Below are positions 25,147 through 33,572 of a stretch of 64,000 nt of DNA, one piece after another (positions within the stretch are counted from its first letter, which is position 1; the number at the start of each line of letters is the position of its first letter). Source of the stretch: Candidatus Eisenbacteria bacterium (GTDB lineage: Bacteria; Eisenbacteria; RBG-16-71-46; JACRLI01); contig JACRLI010000003.1 in NCBI GenBank assembly GCA_016235265.1, forward strand, positions 54,882 to 118,881. The letters run 5' to 3'. A program made the translations under genes and the position numbers. The notes under the pieces were generated by a model, which ran no database searches, was not told where the DNA came from, and saw only the letters and a program-made list of their open reading frames with translations.

Positions 25147-26396
25147 GTGCGGGGCTCGTCCTCCGGAAGCCGGACCTCCACCGGGATCGGCGCGCCGCGC
25201 GGCCGCAGCGCCCTGAGGATCGCCACCACGCCGACGAACAGCGCCAGTCCCAGCACCCCCACGGTTGCCTCGGTGTTCAGCATCCCGCCGGGGCCCCACA
25301 GGCTGTGCGCCTTTCCGTCCAGCAGGGTCATGTAGTAGATGGGGAAGTTCGAGAGCGAGGCGTACACGTTGTACTTGGTGGCCGCCGCGCCCATGCCGAT
25401 GGCCTCCAGCACCACCGCGGTGAAGCCCGCGTACGTGAGCCCGGTGATGAACGCGTACAGCGAGACGAACACGACGTAGGTGGTCTCGGTGCGTGGCGCG
25501 AGGGCCATGGCCACAGCGCAGGCGGCCTGCAGCGCGCCGTAGGCGATGTAGGAAGTCTTGCGATCCATCCGGTCACAGACCCAGCCGCCGGCGATGCAAC
25601 CCACCGCCGAGAGCCCGCCGCTGAGCAGGCCGTTCACCATCCCCACGGCGGCCGCCGACGCGTGCCAGTCCCCCGCCACCGCGGCCCACAGGTTGGAGGC
25701 GGCGCCCGAGCCGATCGGGAGGAAGCAGAGGAACAGGGCCAGGAATCCGGCCCGGCTGGTGGTCACGTTCCAGAGATCGCTGCCCACGTTGCGCAACGAC
25801 TTGAGCAGCCCGCCCTCGCGATGCGGCGAGTGGGCCTCGTGCATGAAGAACACCGGGATGGCGCACAGCAGGCAGGCTCCGGCCAGCACCGCGCCGGCGA
25901 TCCACGGGGCGGGCAGATTCTGCGCCATCCACAGGCCCGCGCCGCCGCCCAGTCCGGTCCCGCCCAGGTTGCCGGCCTGGAACCACCCCCCCGCGCGACC
26001 TTTCTGGTCCTCGGGCGTGGCGTAGGCCATGAGGCTGTTGGTGGCCATCCCCAGGAAGGTGACCGCCACGTTGGAGATCACCACCACCATGGTGAGCATC
26101 GGGATGCTCGCCGCCCGGATGGGCAGGAGGCCGGTGAGCAGGATGCCGGCGGCGCTGACCACGCTGGAGAGCAGGTACCAGGTGCGCCGCGACAGCGTGG
26201 TGTCCACCAGCGGGGCCCACGCGAACTTCCACGTGTGCGGAATGTAGCTGGCCGCCACCAGGGCGGCGATCGCGGGCACGGGGACCCCGGCCTTCGAGAG
26301 CAGGTAGCCGAGGGACACCGTGACATAGCCGCCCATCACCCCGAATGGCAGCACGAGGAACAGGTAGACGACGGGGTGGGGCGCGCGCCGGGTCAT
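25143..26396 (-). CDS. Major facilitator superfamily transporter, AmpG-like
   Basis: This 417-residue protein has 12 predicted helices. Its N-terminus (LFLVLPFGVMGGYVTVSLGYLL) and the WKFAWAPLVD motif after helix 2 resemble AmpG and acetyl-CoA-type transporters, which carry muropeptides or acyl-CoA. MDRKTSYIAYG marks the middle loop. The substrate is not readable. It is coupled by a 4-base overlap to the ABC-F gene. An inverted-repeat hairpin separates it from the upstream M3 peptidase gene. Confidence 0.82.
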   Translation of the reverse strand: MTRRAPHPVVYLFLVLPFGVMGGYVTVSLGYLLSKAGVPVPAIAALVAASYIPHTWKFAWAPLVDTTLSRRTWYLLSSVVSAAGILLTGLLPIRAASIPMLTMVVVISNVAVTFLGMATNSLMAYATPEDQKGRAGGWFQAGNLGGTGLGGGAGLWMAQNLPAPWIAGAVLAGACLLCAIPVFFMHEAHSPHREGGLLKSLRNVGSDLWNVTTSRAGFLALFLCFLPIGSGAASNLWAAVAGDWHASAAAVGMVNGLLSGGLSAVGCIAGGWVCDRMDRKTSYIAYGALQAACAVAMALAPRTETTYVVFVSLYAFITGLTYAGFTAVVLEAIGMGAAATKYNVYASLSNFPIYYMTLLDGKAHSLWGPGGMLNTEATVGVLGLALFVGVVAILRALRPRGAPIPVEVRLPEDEPRT

Positions 26397-26430
26397 GGGA
26401 TGTTGGATGCTCCGGGGTGGGATGAAGATC

Positions 26431-26461
26431 CGCCGCGCCGGCGGAGTGCGCCGGCGCGGCG
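26431..26461 (-). terminator. Terminator-like hairpin after the M3 peptidase gene
   Basis: CGCCGCGCCGGCG and CGCCGGCGCGGCG form a 13-bp perfect stem with a 5-base loop, 22 bases after the oligopeptidase stop and upstream of the MFS start. It has no U-tract on the minus strand. Confidence 0.55.
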
Positions 26462-26483
26462 AAGGGTCCGATGCGTCTCCGCC

Positions 26484-28667
26484 CTAGGGGGCGCTGCTGC
26501 CGGCTGCGTCCAGGCCGCGGCGCTCGAGCAGCGGCTCGATCACCGGCTCGCGGCCGCGGAAACGCTTGTACAGCGTCATGGCGTCCTCGCTCCCGCCGCG
26601 CTCCAGCACGTTCTGGCGGAAGGAACGGGCGGTGGCGGGGTCGAAGATGCCCTTCTCCTTGAAGGCGTGGAACGCGTCGGCGTCCAGCACCTCGCTCCAG
26701 ATGTAGTTGTAGTAGCCGGAGGCGTAGCCCCCGGAGAAGATGTGCGCGAAGTACGGGCTGCGGTAGCGGGAGACGATCTCCGCCGGCATCCCGATCTTGC
26801 GCATCGAGGAGTCCTCGAAGGTCCGCGCGTCCGGCTCGCGCGGCGCGGCCAGCGTGTGCCAGTCCATGTCCAGCAGGCACGCCGCCAGGTACTCGGTGCT
26901 GGCGAAGCCCTGGTTGAATTTCTTGGACTGGCGGACCTTGTCCACCAGCGCCTGCGGGATCACCTCGCCGGTCTGGTAGTGCTTCGCGTAGGCCTTGAGC
27001 ACCTCGGGCTCCAGCGCCCAGTTCTCCATGATCGAGGATGGCACCTCGCCGAAGTCGCGCTGCACCTGCGCCACGCCGCGGTAGCGCACGCGCGAGAGCA
27101 TGGCGTGCAGGGCGTGGCCGAACTCGTGGAACATCGTCTCGGTCTCCTCGAGCGACAGGAGTGCCGGGGCGTCGCCCGCGGGCCGGGAGAAGTTGCACAC
27201 GTTCACCACCACCGGGCGGATGGACTTGCCGTCCTTGACCCAGGTGCCGCGGTAGCCCCCGGACCACGCTCCGCCGCGCTTGCCCGGCCGGGGGTGATAG
27301 TCGGCGTAGAAGACGGCGAGATGGGAGCCGTCGGCGTCCTTCACCTCGTAGGCGCTGACCTCCGGGTTGTACACCGGCATGTTCGGCAGGGGCGTGATGG
27401 TGATCCCGTAGAGCCGGTTGGCGACGTGGAACACCCCCTCGCGCACCCGGTCCACCTGGAAATAGGGCCGCAGCTCCTGCTCGTCCAACGAATAGCGGGT
27501 CTGGCGCACCTTCTCGGTGTAGTAGAACCAGTCCCACGGCTCGAGCTTGAAGTCCTTCCCGTCGGCGCGGATCGCGGCCTGCAGCGTCTCGGCCTCGCGT
27601 GCGGCCACCTTCTTGGCCCTGGGCCACAGCTTGTCCAGCAGCTCGTAGACCCGCGCGGGGCTCTTGGCCATGGTCTCGTCCAGCGCGAAGTCGGCGTACG
27701 TCTTGTACCCCAGCAGCTGCGCGCGCTCGGTACGCAGCGAGGCGATGCGTGCCAGCACCGTCTTGTTGTCGGTCGCGTCGCCGTGGTCGGCGCGGGTGGT
27801 GTAGGCGGTGAACATCCGCCGGCGCAACTCCCGGTTGTCCGCGTATTGCAGGAAGGGCCACAGGCTGGGGGAATGGAGGGTGAAAAGCCACTTCCCTTCC
27901 AGGCCGGCGTTCTTCGCCGCGTCCGCCGCCCCCGCGGTCACCCGGTCCGGCAGACCGGAGAGATCCGCCCTGTTGTCCACGACCAGCCGGTAGGCGTTGG
28001 TTTCCTTCAGGAGGTTGTCGGAGAACTTCACCGAGAGCGCCGCCAGCTCGGAGTTGATGGCGCGCAGGCGCTCCTTGGCCTTGGCGTCGAGCAGCGCGCC
28101 GCCGCGCACGAAGCGCTTCCAGGTCCTGTCCAGCAGCGTCTTCTGGTCCGGCTCGAGGCTCAGTTTCTCGCGCGCGTCCCACACGGCCCTCACACGCCGA
28201 AACAAGGTCTCGCTGAGGGTGATGTCATCCTGGTGGGCCGCGAGCATCGGAGCAGTCTGCCTGGAGATCGCCTGCAGGGCGTCGTTGGTCTCCGCGGAGG
28301 ACAGCTGGCCAAACACCTGGCCCACCCGCGTGAGCAGCTCACCCGAACCGTCGAGGGCCTCCACGGTGTTGGCGAAGCTGGCCGGCACGGGGGTCTTCGC
28401 GATCGCGTCCACCTCGCGGTTGTGCCGCGCGATGGCCTCCTGAAACGCCGGCAGGAAGTGCTCCGGCTTGATCCGGTCGAATGGAGGCACGGCAAAGGGG
28501 GTGTTCCATTCCATGAGCATCGGGTTGGCCGGGTCCGGGGTGGCGGCAGGCGACTGCGCTCCCGCCGTCGTGGACGGCGGCGGCGTGTCCGCCGCGGTGG
28601 CGGGTGATTGCGCGCCCGAGGATGCGGCGGCCAGGAACAGGGCGACAACTACGATCCAACGGCGCAT
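26484..28667 (-). CDS. M3 family oligopeptidase (peptidyl-dipeptidase Dcp-like), secreted
   Basis: This 727-residue zinc peptidase has a signal peptide (MRRWIVVVALFLAAASSGAQ) and a Pro/Ala/Thr-rich spacer to about residue 50. The helical M3 fold follows. The zinc site HEFGHALH is at about 514-521, preceded by LSLEETETMF. The late MDWHTL and YASGYYNYIWSEVLDADAF segments are typical of Dcp/OpdA enzymes, which trim short peptides. The start follows an AGGAGG box. An export signal means it would act in the periplasm. Confidence 0.93.
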   Translation of the reverse strand: MRRWIVVVALFLAAASSGAQSPATAADTPPPSTTAGAQSPAATPDPANPMLMEWNTPFAVPPFDRIKPEHFLPAFQEAIARHNREVDAIAKTPVPASFANTVEALDGSGELLTRVGQVFGQLSSAETNDALQAISRQTAPMLAAHQDDITLSETLFRRVRAVWDAREKLSLEPDQKTLLDRTWKRFVRGGALLDAKAKERLRAINSELAALSVKFSDNLLKETNAYRLVVDNRADLSGLPDRVTAGAADAAKNAGLEGKWLFTLHSPSLWPFLQYADNRELRRRMFTAYTTRADHGDATDNKTVLARIASLRTERAQLLGYKTYADFALDETMAKSPARVYELLDKLWPRAKKVAAREAETLQAAIRADGKDFKLEPWDWFYYTEKVRQTRYSLDEQELRPYFQVDRVREGVFHVANRLYGITITPLPNMPVYNPEVSAYEVKDADGSHLAVFYADYHPRPGKRGGAWSGGYRGTWVKDGKSIRPVVVNVCNFSRPAGDAPALLSLEETETMFHEFGHALHAMLSRVRYRGVAQVQRDFGEVPSSIMENWALEPEVLKAYAKHYQTGEVIPQALVDKVRQSKKFNQGFASTEYLAACLLDMDWHTLAAPREPDARTFEDSSMRKIGMPAEIVSRYRSPYFAHIFSGGYASGYYNYIWSEVLDADAFHAFKEKGIFDPATARSFRQNVLERGGSEDAMTLYKRFRGREPVIEPLLERRGLDAAGSSAP

Positions 28668-28925
28668 CGGTACGGCCTCCTGAGCGTGGGTTGAACCGGG
28701 TCGAGAGGAAGGGACCACCGGGGGGCGACGATCGGCACGCAGTCTAGCGCATCGTGCGGGATTGAGACAGCGAATCGGCCGCGGGCACCATGCCGTGAGG
28801 AGCGGCCGGAAGGTCCACCGCGGCCCGGCCGGCTCCCGACGACCTGTGCTACCATGCGCCCATCCCCGCCGGCGCGCCTGGCTCCGCGCCCGGATCCCAC
28901 TCACCCAACGGAGGCTCAGGCTTTC

Positions 28926-31469
28926 ATGCGACGTGTCACCTTCCGGCTGCTACTGCCTGCGGTTCTTGTGCTTGCCCTGTCGGGCGTGTCCCAGTCCCCG
29001 GCCTGCGCCGACGCGCGTCCCCGCGACATCATGGACGCCGCCGAGTTGCGCCTGGCGCTCTCCAAGCTGCGGGTGGTGGGCAGCGTGCTGTTCGTGGCCG
29101 CGCATCCCGACGACGAGAACACCGCGCTCCTGGCGTACCTGTCCCGGGAGCGTAAGATGCGCACCGGCTACCTCTCGTGCACCCGCGGCGACGGCGGGCA
29201 GAACCTGCTGGGCACGGAGACCGGCTCGCTGCTCGGCGTCATCCGCACCCAGGAACTGCTGGCCGCGCGGCGGGTGGACGGCGCGGAGCAGTTCTTCACC
29301 CGCGCGGTGGACTTCGGGTATTCGAAGAGCCCCGAGGAGACGCTCCGGATCTGGGGCCATGACAGCGTGCTCGCCGACATGGTGTGGGTGATCCGCACCT
29401 TCCGCCCCGACGTCATCATCGCCCGCTTCCCCGCCACCGGCGAGGGCGGGCACGGGCACCACACCGCCTCGGGCATCCTCACGGGCGAGGCGTTCGAAGC
29501 CGCGGCCGACCCCTCCCGCTTCCCCGACCAGCTGCGATTCACCGGCGCGTGGCGCGCGAAGCGGCTGTTCTGGAACGCGTGGACCCCCGGCAGCCGGGAC
29601 AAGGCCGACCTGCGCGAGGCGCGCTATCTCTCGCTCGACGTGGGCGCGTACAGCCCGCTGCTGGGAAAGTCCTACAGCGAGATCGCCGCGGAGAGCCGCA
29701 GCCAGCACAAGAGCCAGGGCTTCGGCTCCGCCGAGCGCCGGGGGAGCCTGCCGGTGTCCTTCTACCCGCTGGCCGGTGACACCGCCTCGGCGCGCGACAT
29801 CCTGGACGGCGTGGACCTGACCTGGAAGCGCATCCCGGGGGGCGATGCGGTGGACGCGGCCCTGGCGGACGCGGAGCGCGCCTTCGACCCCGCGAAGCCC
29901 GCCGCGGCGCTGCCCGCCCTGCTGCGGGCCCGCGCGGCGATGGGCCGGCTGCCCTCCGAGCCGCTGGTGGACGCGAAGCGCCGCGAACTCCTGGAGGTCA
30001 TCCGCTCCTGCGCGGGGCTGTGGCTGGAGGCCGTGGCCACCGAGAGCGAGGTCCCCGCGGGCGAGTCCTTCACCGTGCGCGTCTCGGCGCTCAACCGCTC
30101 CGAGTTTCCGCTCAAGCTCGAGCGGGTCGAAGCCCTGTCGGGCGCCGACACGCTGACCCTGGTGACGGGCTCGGCGGCGCTGGGCGCGCCACTGGCGTTC
30201 AACCGGCCGGCGCAACTGGAGGAGCGGATCGCGCTTCCGGCCGCCGCCGCCCACTCGGAGCCCTACTGGCTGGGAGAAGCTCCCAGTCCCGGGCTCTTCC
30301 ACGTGGGAGACCCGCGCAAGATCGGTTCTCCGGAGAACCTCCCGGCGGTGACCCTGGGACTGGTGCTGTCCGCGGGAGCCGACACGCTGAACTTCCCGGT
30401 GCCGGTGGTGTACCGCTGGACCGACCCGGTGGCTGGCGAGCGCTACCGCCCCTTCTCGATCGTGCCGCGCGTGACGCTGCGGCTCGACCGCGGCGTGTAC
30501 GTGTTCCCGGACCGCGATCCCAGGGAAGTCCGCGTCACGGCTCGCGACGCCGGCCGCGGCTCGGCCGGCCGCGTGAGCCTGGCGCTGCCCTCCGGCTGGA
30601 AGTCCGATCCGGCTTCGGTGGAGGTGAAGCTCTCGAAGCTGGCGCCCGAACAGGAGTGCCTCTTCACGGTCACCCCCAACGGCACACCCGCCAGCGGCGC
30701 GCTGGGAGCGGTGCTGGAATCGCCGGCGGGACGGGAGACTCACGGGCGGGTGGTGATCGACTATCCGCACATTCCCACGCAGGTGGTGTTCCCCCAGGCG
30801 GAGGCGCGCTTCGTGCGCCTGGACCTGGCTACCGCGGGCAGCAGCGTGGCCTACATCATGGGCTCGGGTGACCAGGTGCCCGAGGTGCTTTCGCAGCTCG
30901 GCTACCGCGTGAGCCTGCTCAGCGACGCGGACGTGGAGACCGGAGACCTGTCGGTCTTCGACGCCGTGGTGACCGGGGTGCGCGCTTACAACACCCGGCC
31001 CCGGCTGCGTATCCTGCAGCCACGGTTGCTGGAGTACGTCCGCCAGGGCGGCACGCTGCTGGTGCAGTACTGCACCGCCGACGAGGGGCTGGTGGATCGC
31101 CTGGGCCCCTACCCGTTCAAGATCTCGCGCGACCGCGTCACCGTGGAGGAGGCACCGGTCGGGATGCCGCCGGGCGGCCACGCGCTGCTCGACGGGCCGA
31201 ACATGATTACGCCGTCCGACTTCGACGGCTGGGTGCAGGAGCGCGGGCTCTACTTCGCGAATCCGTGGGACGCGAAGTACGAGACCCCGCTGGCCTGCCA
31301 CGATCCCGGCGAGCCCGACCGCGCCGGGGGATTGCTCTATGCGCGCTACGGCAAGGGCGTGTTCATGTACTCCGCATACGCCTGGTTCCGGGAGCTTCCG
31401 GCGGGCGTGCCCGGCGCGCTGAAACTGTTCGCCAACCAGGTCTCGGCGGGACGCGCGGCGAAGCGATGA
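28926..31469 (+). CDS. Secreted PIG-L (LmbE-like) deacetylase with C-terminal beta domains
   Basis: This 847-residue protein has a signal peptide (residues 1 to about 28), then a PIG-L N-acetylglucosaminyl deacetylase domain. That domain has AAHPDDENTAL (zinc-binding HPDD at about 59-62), the RGDGGQNLLG motif, RTFRPDVIIARFP and GHGHHTASG near residue 180. Residues from about 350 to 660 look like beta-sandwich domains. The end (about 665-840) resembles a glutamine-amidotransferase-like fold (VLSQLGYRVSLLSDADV, GGTLLVQYCTAD). Such proteins deacetylate sugar conjugates. The stop overlaps the ATG of the next small gene. Confidence 0.88.
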   Translation: MRRVTFRLLLPAVLVLALSGVSQSPACADARPRDIMDAAELRLALSKLRVVGSVLFVAAHPDDENTALLAYLSRERKMRTGYLSCTRGDGGQNLLGTETGSLLGVIRTQELLAARRVDGAEQFFTRAVDFGYSKSPEETLRIWGHDSVLADMVWVIRTFRPDVIIARFPATGEGGHGHHTASGILTGEAFEAAADPSRFPDQLRFTGAWRAKRLFWNAWTPGSRDKADLREARYLSLDVGAYSPLLGKSYSEIAAESRSQHKSQGFGSAERRGSLPVSFYPLAGDTASARDILDGVDLTWKRIPGGDAVDAALADAERAFDPAKPAAALPALLRARAAMGRLPSEPLVDAKRRELLEVIRSCAGLWLEAVATESEVPAGESFTVRVSALNRSEFPLKLERVEALSGADTLTLVTGSAALGAPLAFNRPAQLEERIALPAAAAHSEPYWLGEAPSPGLFHVGDPRKIGSPENLPAVTLGLVLSAGADTLNFPVPVVYRWTDPVAGERYRPFSIVPRVTLRLDRGVYVFPDRDPREVRVTARDAGRGSAGRVSLALPSGWKSDPASVEVKLSKLAPEQECLFTVTPNGTPASGALGAVLESPAGRETHGRVVIDYPHIPTQVVFPQAEARFVRLDLATAGSSVAYIMGSGDQVPEVLSQLGYRVSLLSDADVETGDLSVFDAVVTGVRAYNTRPRLRILQPRLLEYVRQGGTLLVQYCTADEGLVDRLGPYPFKISRDRVTVEEAPVGMPPGGHALLDGPNMITPSDFDGWVQERGLYFANPWDAKYETPLACHDPGEPDRAGGLLYARYGKGVFMYSAYAWFRELPAGVPGALKLFANQVSAGRAAKR

Positions 31470-31594
31470 GCGGAGAGCATCGGGACGATACTCCCCCGTT
31501 CGGACGCAGCTGGGGCGTGCTGTACGCCGCGGTGCTGGTCATCCTGGCGCTGTGGATCGCGGCCTTCACGGTCTTCACGCGGGTATTCCAGTGA
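31466..31594 (+). CDS. 42-residue single-pass membrane peptide
   Basis: The peptide starts MSGEHRDDTPPFGRSWGVLY and continues with one transmembrane helix (AAVLVILALWIAAFTVFTRVF). Its ATG overlaps the PIG-L stop (ATGA), so translation is coupled. It lies directly before a sodium/solute symporter, a position where several symporters have a short accessory subunit. That role is inference. Its stop codon forms the start of the 38-bp tandem repeat. Confidence 0.72.
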   Translation: MSGEHRDDTPPFGRSWGVLYAAVLVILALWIAAFTVFTRVFQ

Positions 31595-31705
31595 TGCCGG
31601 TCGGCACCGAATCCGCGCGGGCCTCCCGGTGATGCCGGTCGGCACCGAATCCGCCCGGGCCTCCCGGTGATGCCGGTCGGCACCGAATCCGCGCGTGGCC
31701 TGCCC
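31591..31705 (+). repeat. 38-bp tandem repeat, three copies
   Basis: The unit GTGATGCCGGTCGGCACCGA plus 18 more bases starts at 31591, 31629 and 31667. Copies 1 and 2 differ by one base and copy 3 has a few changes and one extra base. The first copy contains the TGA stop of the 42-residue gene. A fourth, degenerate start (GTGATCCCGG) follows. There are no spacers, so this is not a CRISPR array. Confidence 0.9.
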
Positions 31706-31746
31706 GTGATCCCGGCCCCGCCCGCCGCCACGACGGGAATTGCAGC

Positions 31747-33459
31747 ATGAAGCCCCTCGACTGGTGGGTGCTGTGCGCCGCCCTCGCGGCCATGGTGCTC
31801 TACGGGTTGTGGCGCGGGCGCGGCACGCGCGACCTGGGAGGCTACCTGGTCGCCGGGCGGCGCATGCGCTGGCCCACGGTGGCGCTGAGCATCATGGCCA
31901 CCCAGGCCAGCGCGATCACCTTCCTTTCCACCCCCGGCCAGGGCTACGCGGACGGAATGCGCTTCGTGCAGTTCTACTTCGGGCTGCCGATCGCCATGGT
32001 CCTGCTGTGCGTGACCTTCGTGCCGGCCTACCGGCGCCTGAACGTGTTCACTGCCTACCAGTACCTGGAAGATCGCTTCGACCCCAAGACCCGCTCGCTC
32101 GCCGCAGGGCTGTTCCTGCTCCAGCGCGGGCTTGCGGCGGGGATCACCATCTACGCCCCCGCCCTGATCCTCTCCGTGGCCCTGGGCTGGGACGTGCGCT
32201 GGACCATCCTGCTCATCGGCTCGCTGGTGGTGGCCTACAGCACCTTCGGCGGGACCCGCGCGGTGGGACACACCCACGTGCTGCAGATGGCCATCATCTG
32301 GGGCGGGATGTTCACCGCCTGCGCACTGGTGCTGCGCTCCCTCCCGCCCGATGTGTCGCTCCCCGAGGCCATGCGTGCCACCGGTGCCCTGGGCAAGCTG
32401 CGGGCGGTGGACTTCTCCTTCGATCCCAACAACCGCTACAACGTGTGGTCCGGGCTGATCGGGGGGCTGTTCGTGGCGCTGTCCTACTTCGGCACCGACC
32501 AGTCACAGGTGACCCGCTATCTCTCCGGTCAGTCCGTTCGCCAGGGCCGCATCGGACTGCTGGTGAACGGCCTGGTGAAGGTGCCGATGCAGTTCGGGAT
32601 CCTGTTCCTGGGCACGCTGGTGTTCGCGTTCTACCTGTTCGTCGCACCCCCGCTGTGTTTCAACCCGGTGGAGACGGCCCGGGTGCGCGCGGGGGCGCTG
32701 GGCGCGGAGTACCGGACCGTGGAGTCGGCGCACGCCACGGCGGCTGCGGTGCGCGCGGGCCGGGCACGCGAACTGATCGCGGCCCAGCGCTCGGGTCTCC
32801 CCTCCCGCGTGGGAGAGGCCCGAATCGCGCTGCGACGCGCCGAAGCCGACCTGCAGGCGCTTCGCGGGAGGGGCGCGGCGCTGATCAGGCGCTCCGACCC
32901 GGCGGCGCAGGCCGGGGACACCAACTACATCTTCCTCACCTTCGTGCTGCGCTTCCTGCCCGCGGGCGTGGTGGGCCTGGTGCTGGCGGCGGTGTTTGCC
33001 GCGTCCATGTCCTCCACCTCCTCGGAGCTGAGCTCGCTGGCGTCCACGTCCATGGTGGACGTGTACAAGCGCTGGATCCGGCCCGGCCCCGAGATGGCCG
33101 GGGACGTCGCAGTCTCACGTCTGCTGATGCTGGGCTGGGGCGCGTTCGCCGTGGGCTTCGCGCAGTTCGCCGACCGGCTGGGCTCGCTGATCGAGGCCGT
33201 CAACATCCTGGGCTCGCTCTTCTACGGCACCATCCTGGGGATCTTCCTGGTGGCCTTCCACGTGAAGCGCGTCGGGGGCACCGCGGTGTTCTGGGCGGCG
33301 CTCGCGGCGGAGGCGGCGGTGATTTTGTGCTTCCGGTTCACGAAGATCTCGTGGCTCTGGTACAACGTGGTGGGCTGCCTGCTGGTGATCGGGCTGGGGG
33401 TGGTCGTGCAGACCTTGATGGGGCGGTCGGGGCGGGAGCGCGCAGCGTCTTCACCGTGA
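31747..33459 (+). CDS. Sodium:solute symporter family transporter
   Basis: This 570-residue protein has about 13 transmembrane helices and SSS-family features: DLGGYLVAGRRMRWPTVALS, ITFLSTPGQGYADG, YLEDRFDPKTRSLA, YSTFGGTRAVGHTHVLQM and SYFGTDQSQVTRYLSGQS. An unusual hydrophilic insert of about 80 residues (about 310-390, rich in Ala and Arg, helical) separates two helices. It imports an unknown solute with Na+. Position suggests it serves the PIG-L deacetylase pathway, importing a sugar-type product. That link is inference. Confidence 0.9.
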   Translation: MKPLDWWVLCAALAAMVLYGLWRGRGTRDLGGYLVAGRRMRWPTVALSIMATQASAITFLSTPGQGYADGMRFVQFYFGLPIAMVLLCVTFVPAYRRLNVFTAYQYLEDRFDPKTRSLAAGLFLLQRGLAAGITIYAPALILSVALGWDVRWTILLIGSLVVAYSTFGGTRAVGHTHVLQMAIIWGGMFTACALVLRSLPPDVSLPEAMRATGALGKLRAVDFSFDPNNRYNVWSGLIGGLFVALSYFGTDQSQVTRYLSGQSVRQGRIGLLVNGLVKVPMQFGILFLGTLVFAFYLFVAPPLCFNPVETARVRAGALGAEYRTVESAHATAAAVRAGRARELIAAQRSGLPSRVGEARIALRRAEADLQALRGRGAALIRRSDPAAQAGDTNYIFLTFVLRFLPAGVVGLVLAAVFAASMSSTSSELSSLASTSMVDVYKRWIRPGPEMAGDVAVSRLLMLGWGAFAVGFAQFADRLGSLIEAVNILGSLFYGTILGIFLVAFHVKRVGGTAVFWAALAAEAAVILCFRFTKISWLWYNVVGCLLVIGLGVVVQTLMGRSGRERAASSP

Positions 33460-33478
33460 CATGGCTCCATGGTATCAT
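33450..33478 (+). promoter_or_regulatory. Promoter candidate for the Kelch gene
   Basis: TTCACC at 33450-33455, a 17-base spacer and TATCAT (5 of 6 consensus) at 33473-33478 overlap the end of the symporter gene. The predicted start near 33485 would give a leader of about 90 bases. Confidence 0.5.
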
Positions 33479-33572
33479 CTGGCTCTTGGGAGTCGCGCTG
33501 GGTCGCGTTTCTCGGCCCGGAGGACGGTTGCCGCCGTGCGGGGCTCTTCCAGCTCGCCGGCCAGGAGGGGCC

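Noticed and set aside
31591-31705. CRISPR-like short repeats
   Set aside because: The repeats are directly adjacent with no unique spacers, and no cas gene is nearby.
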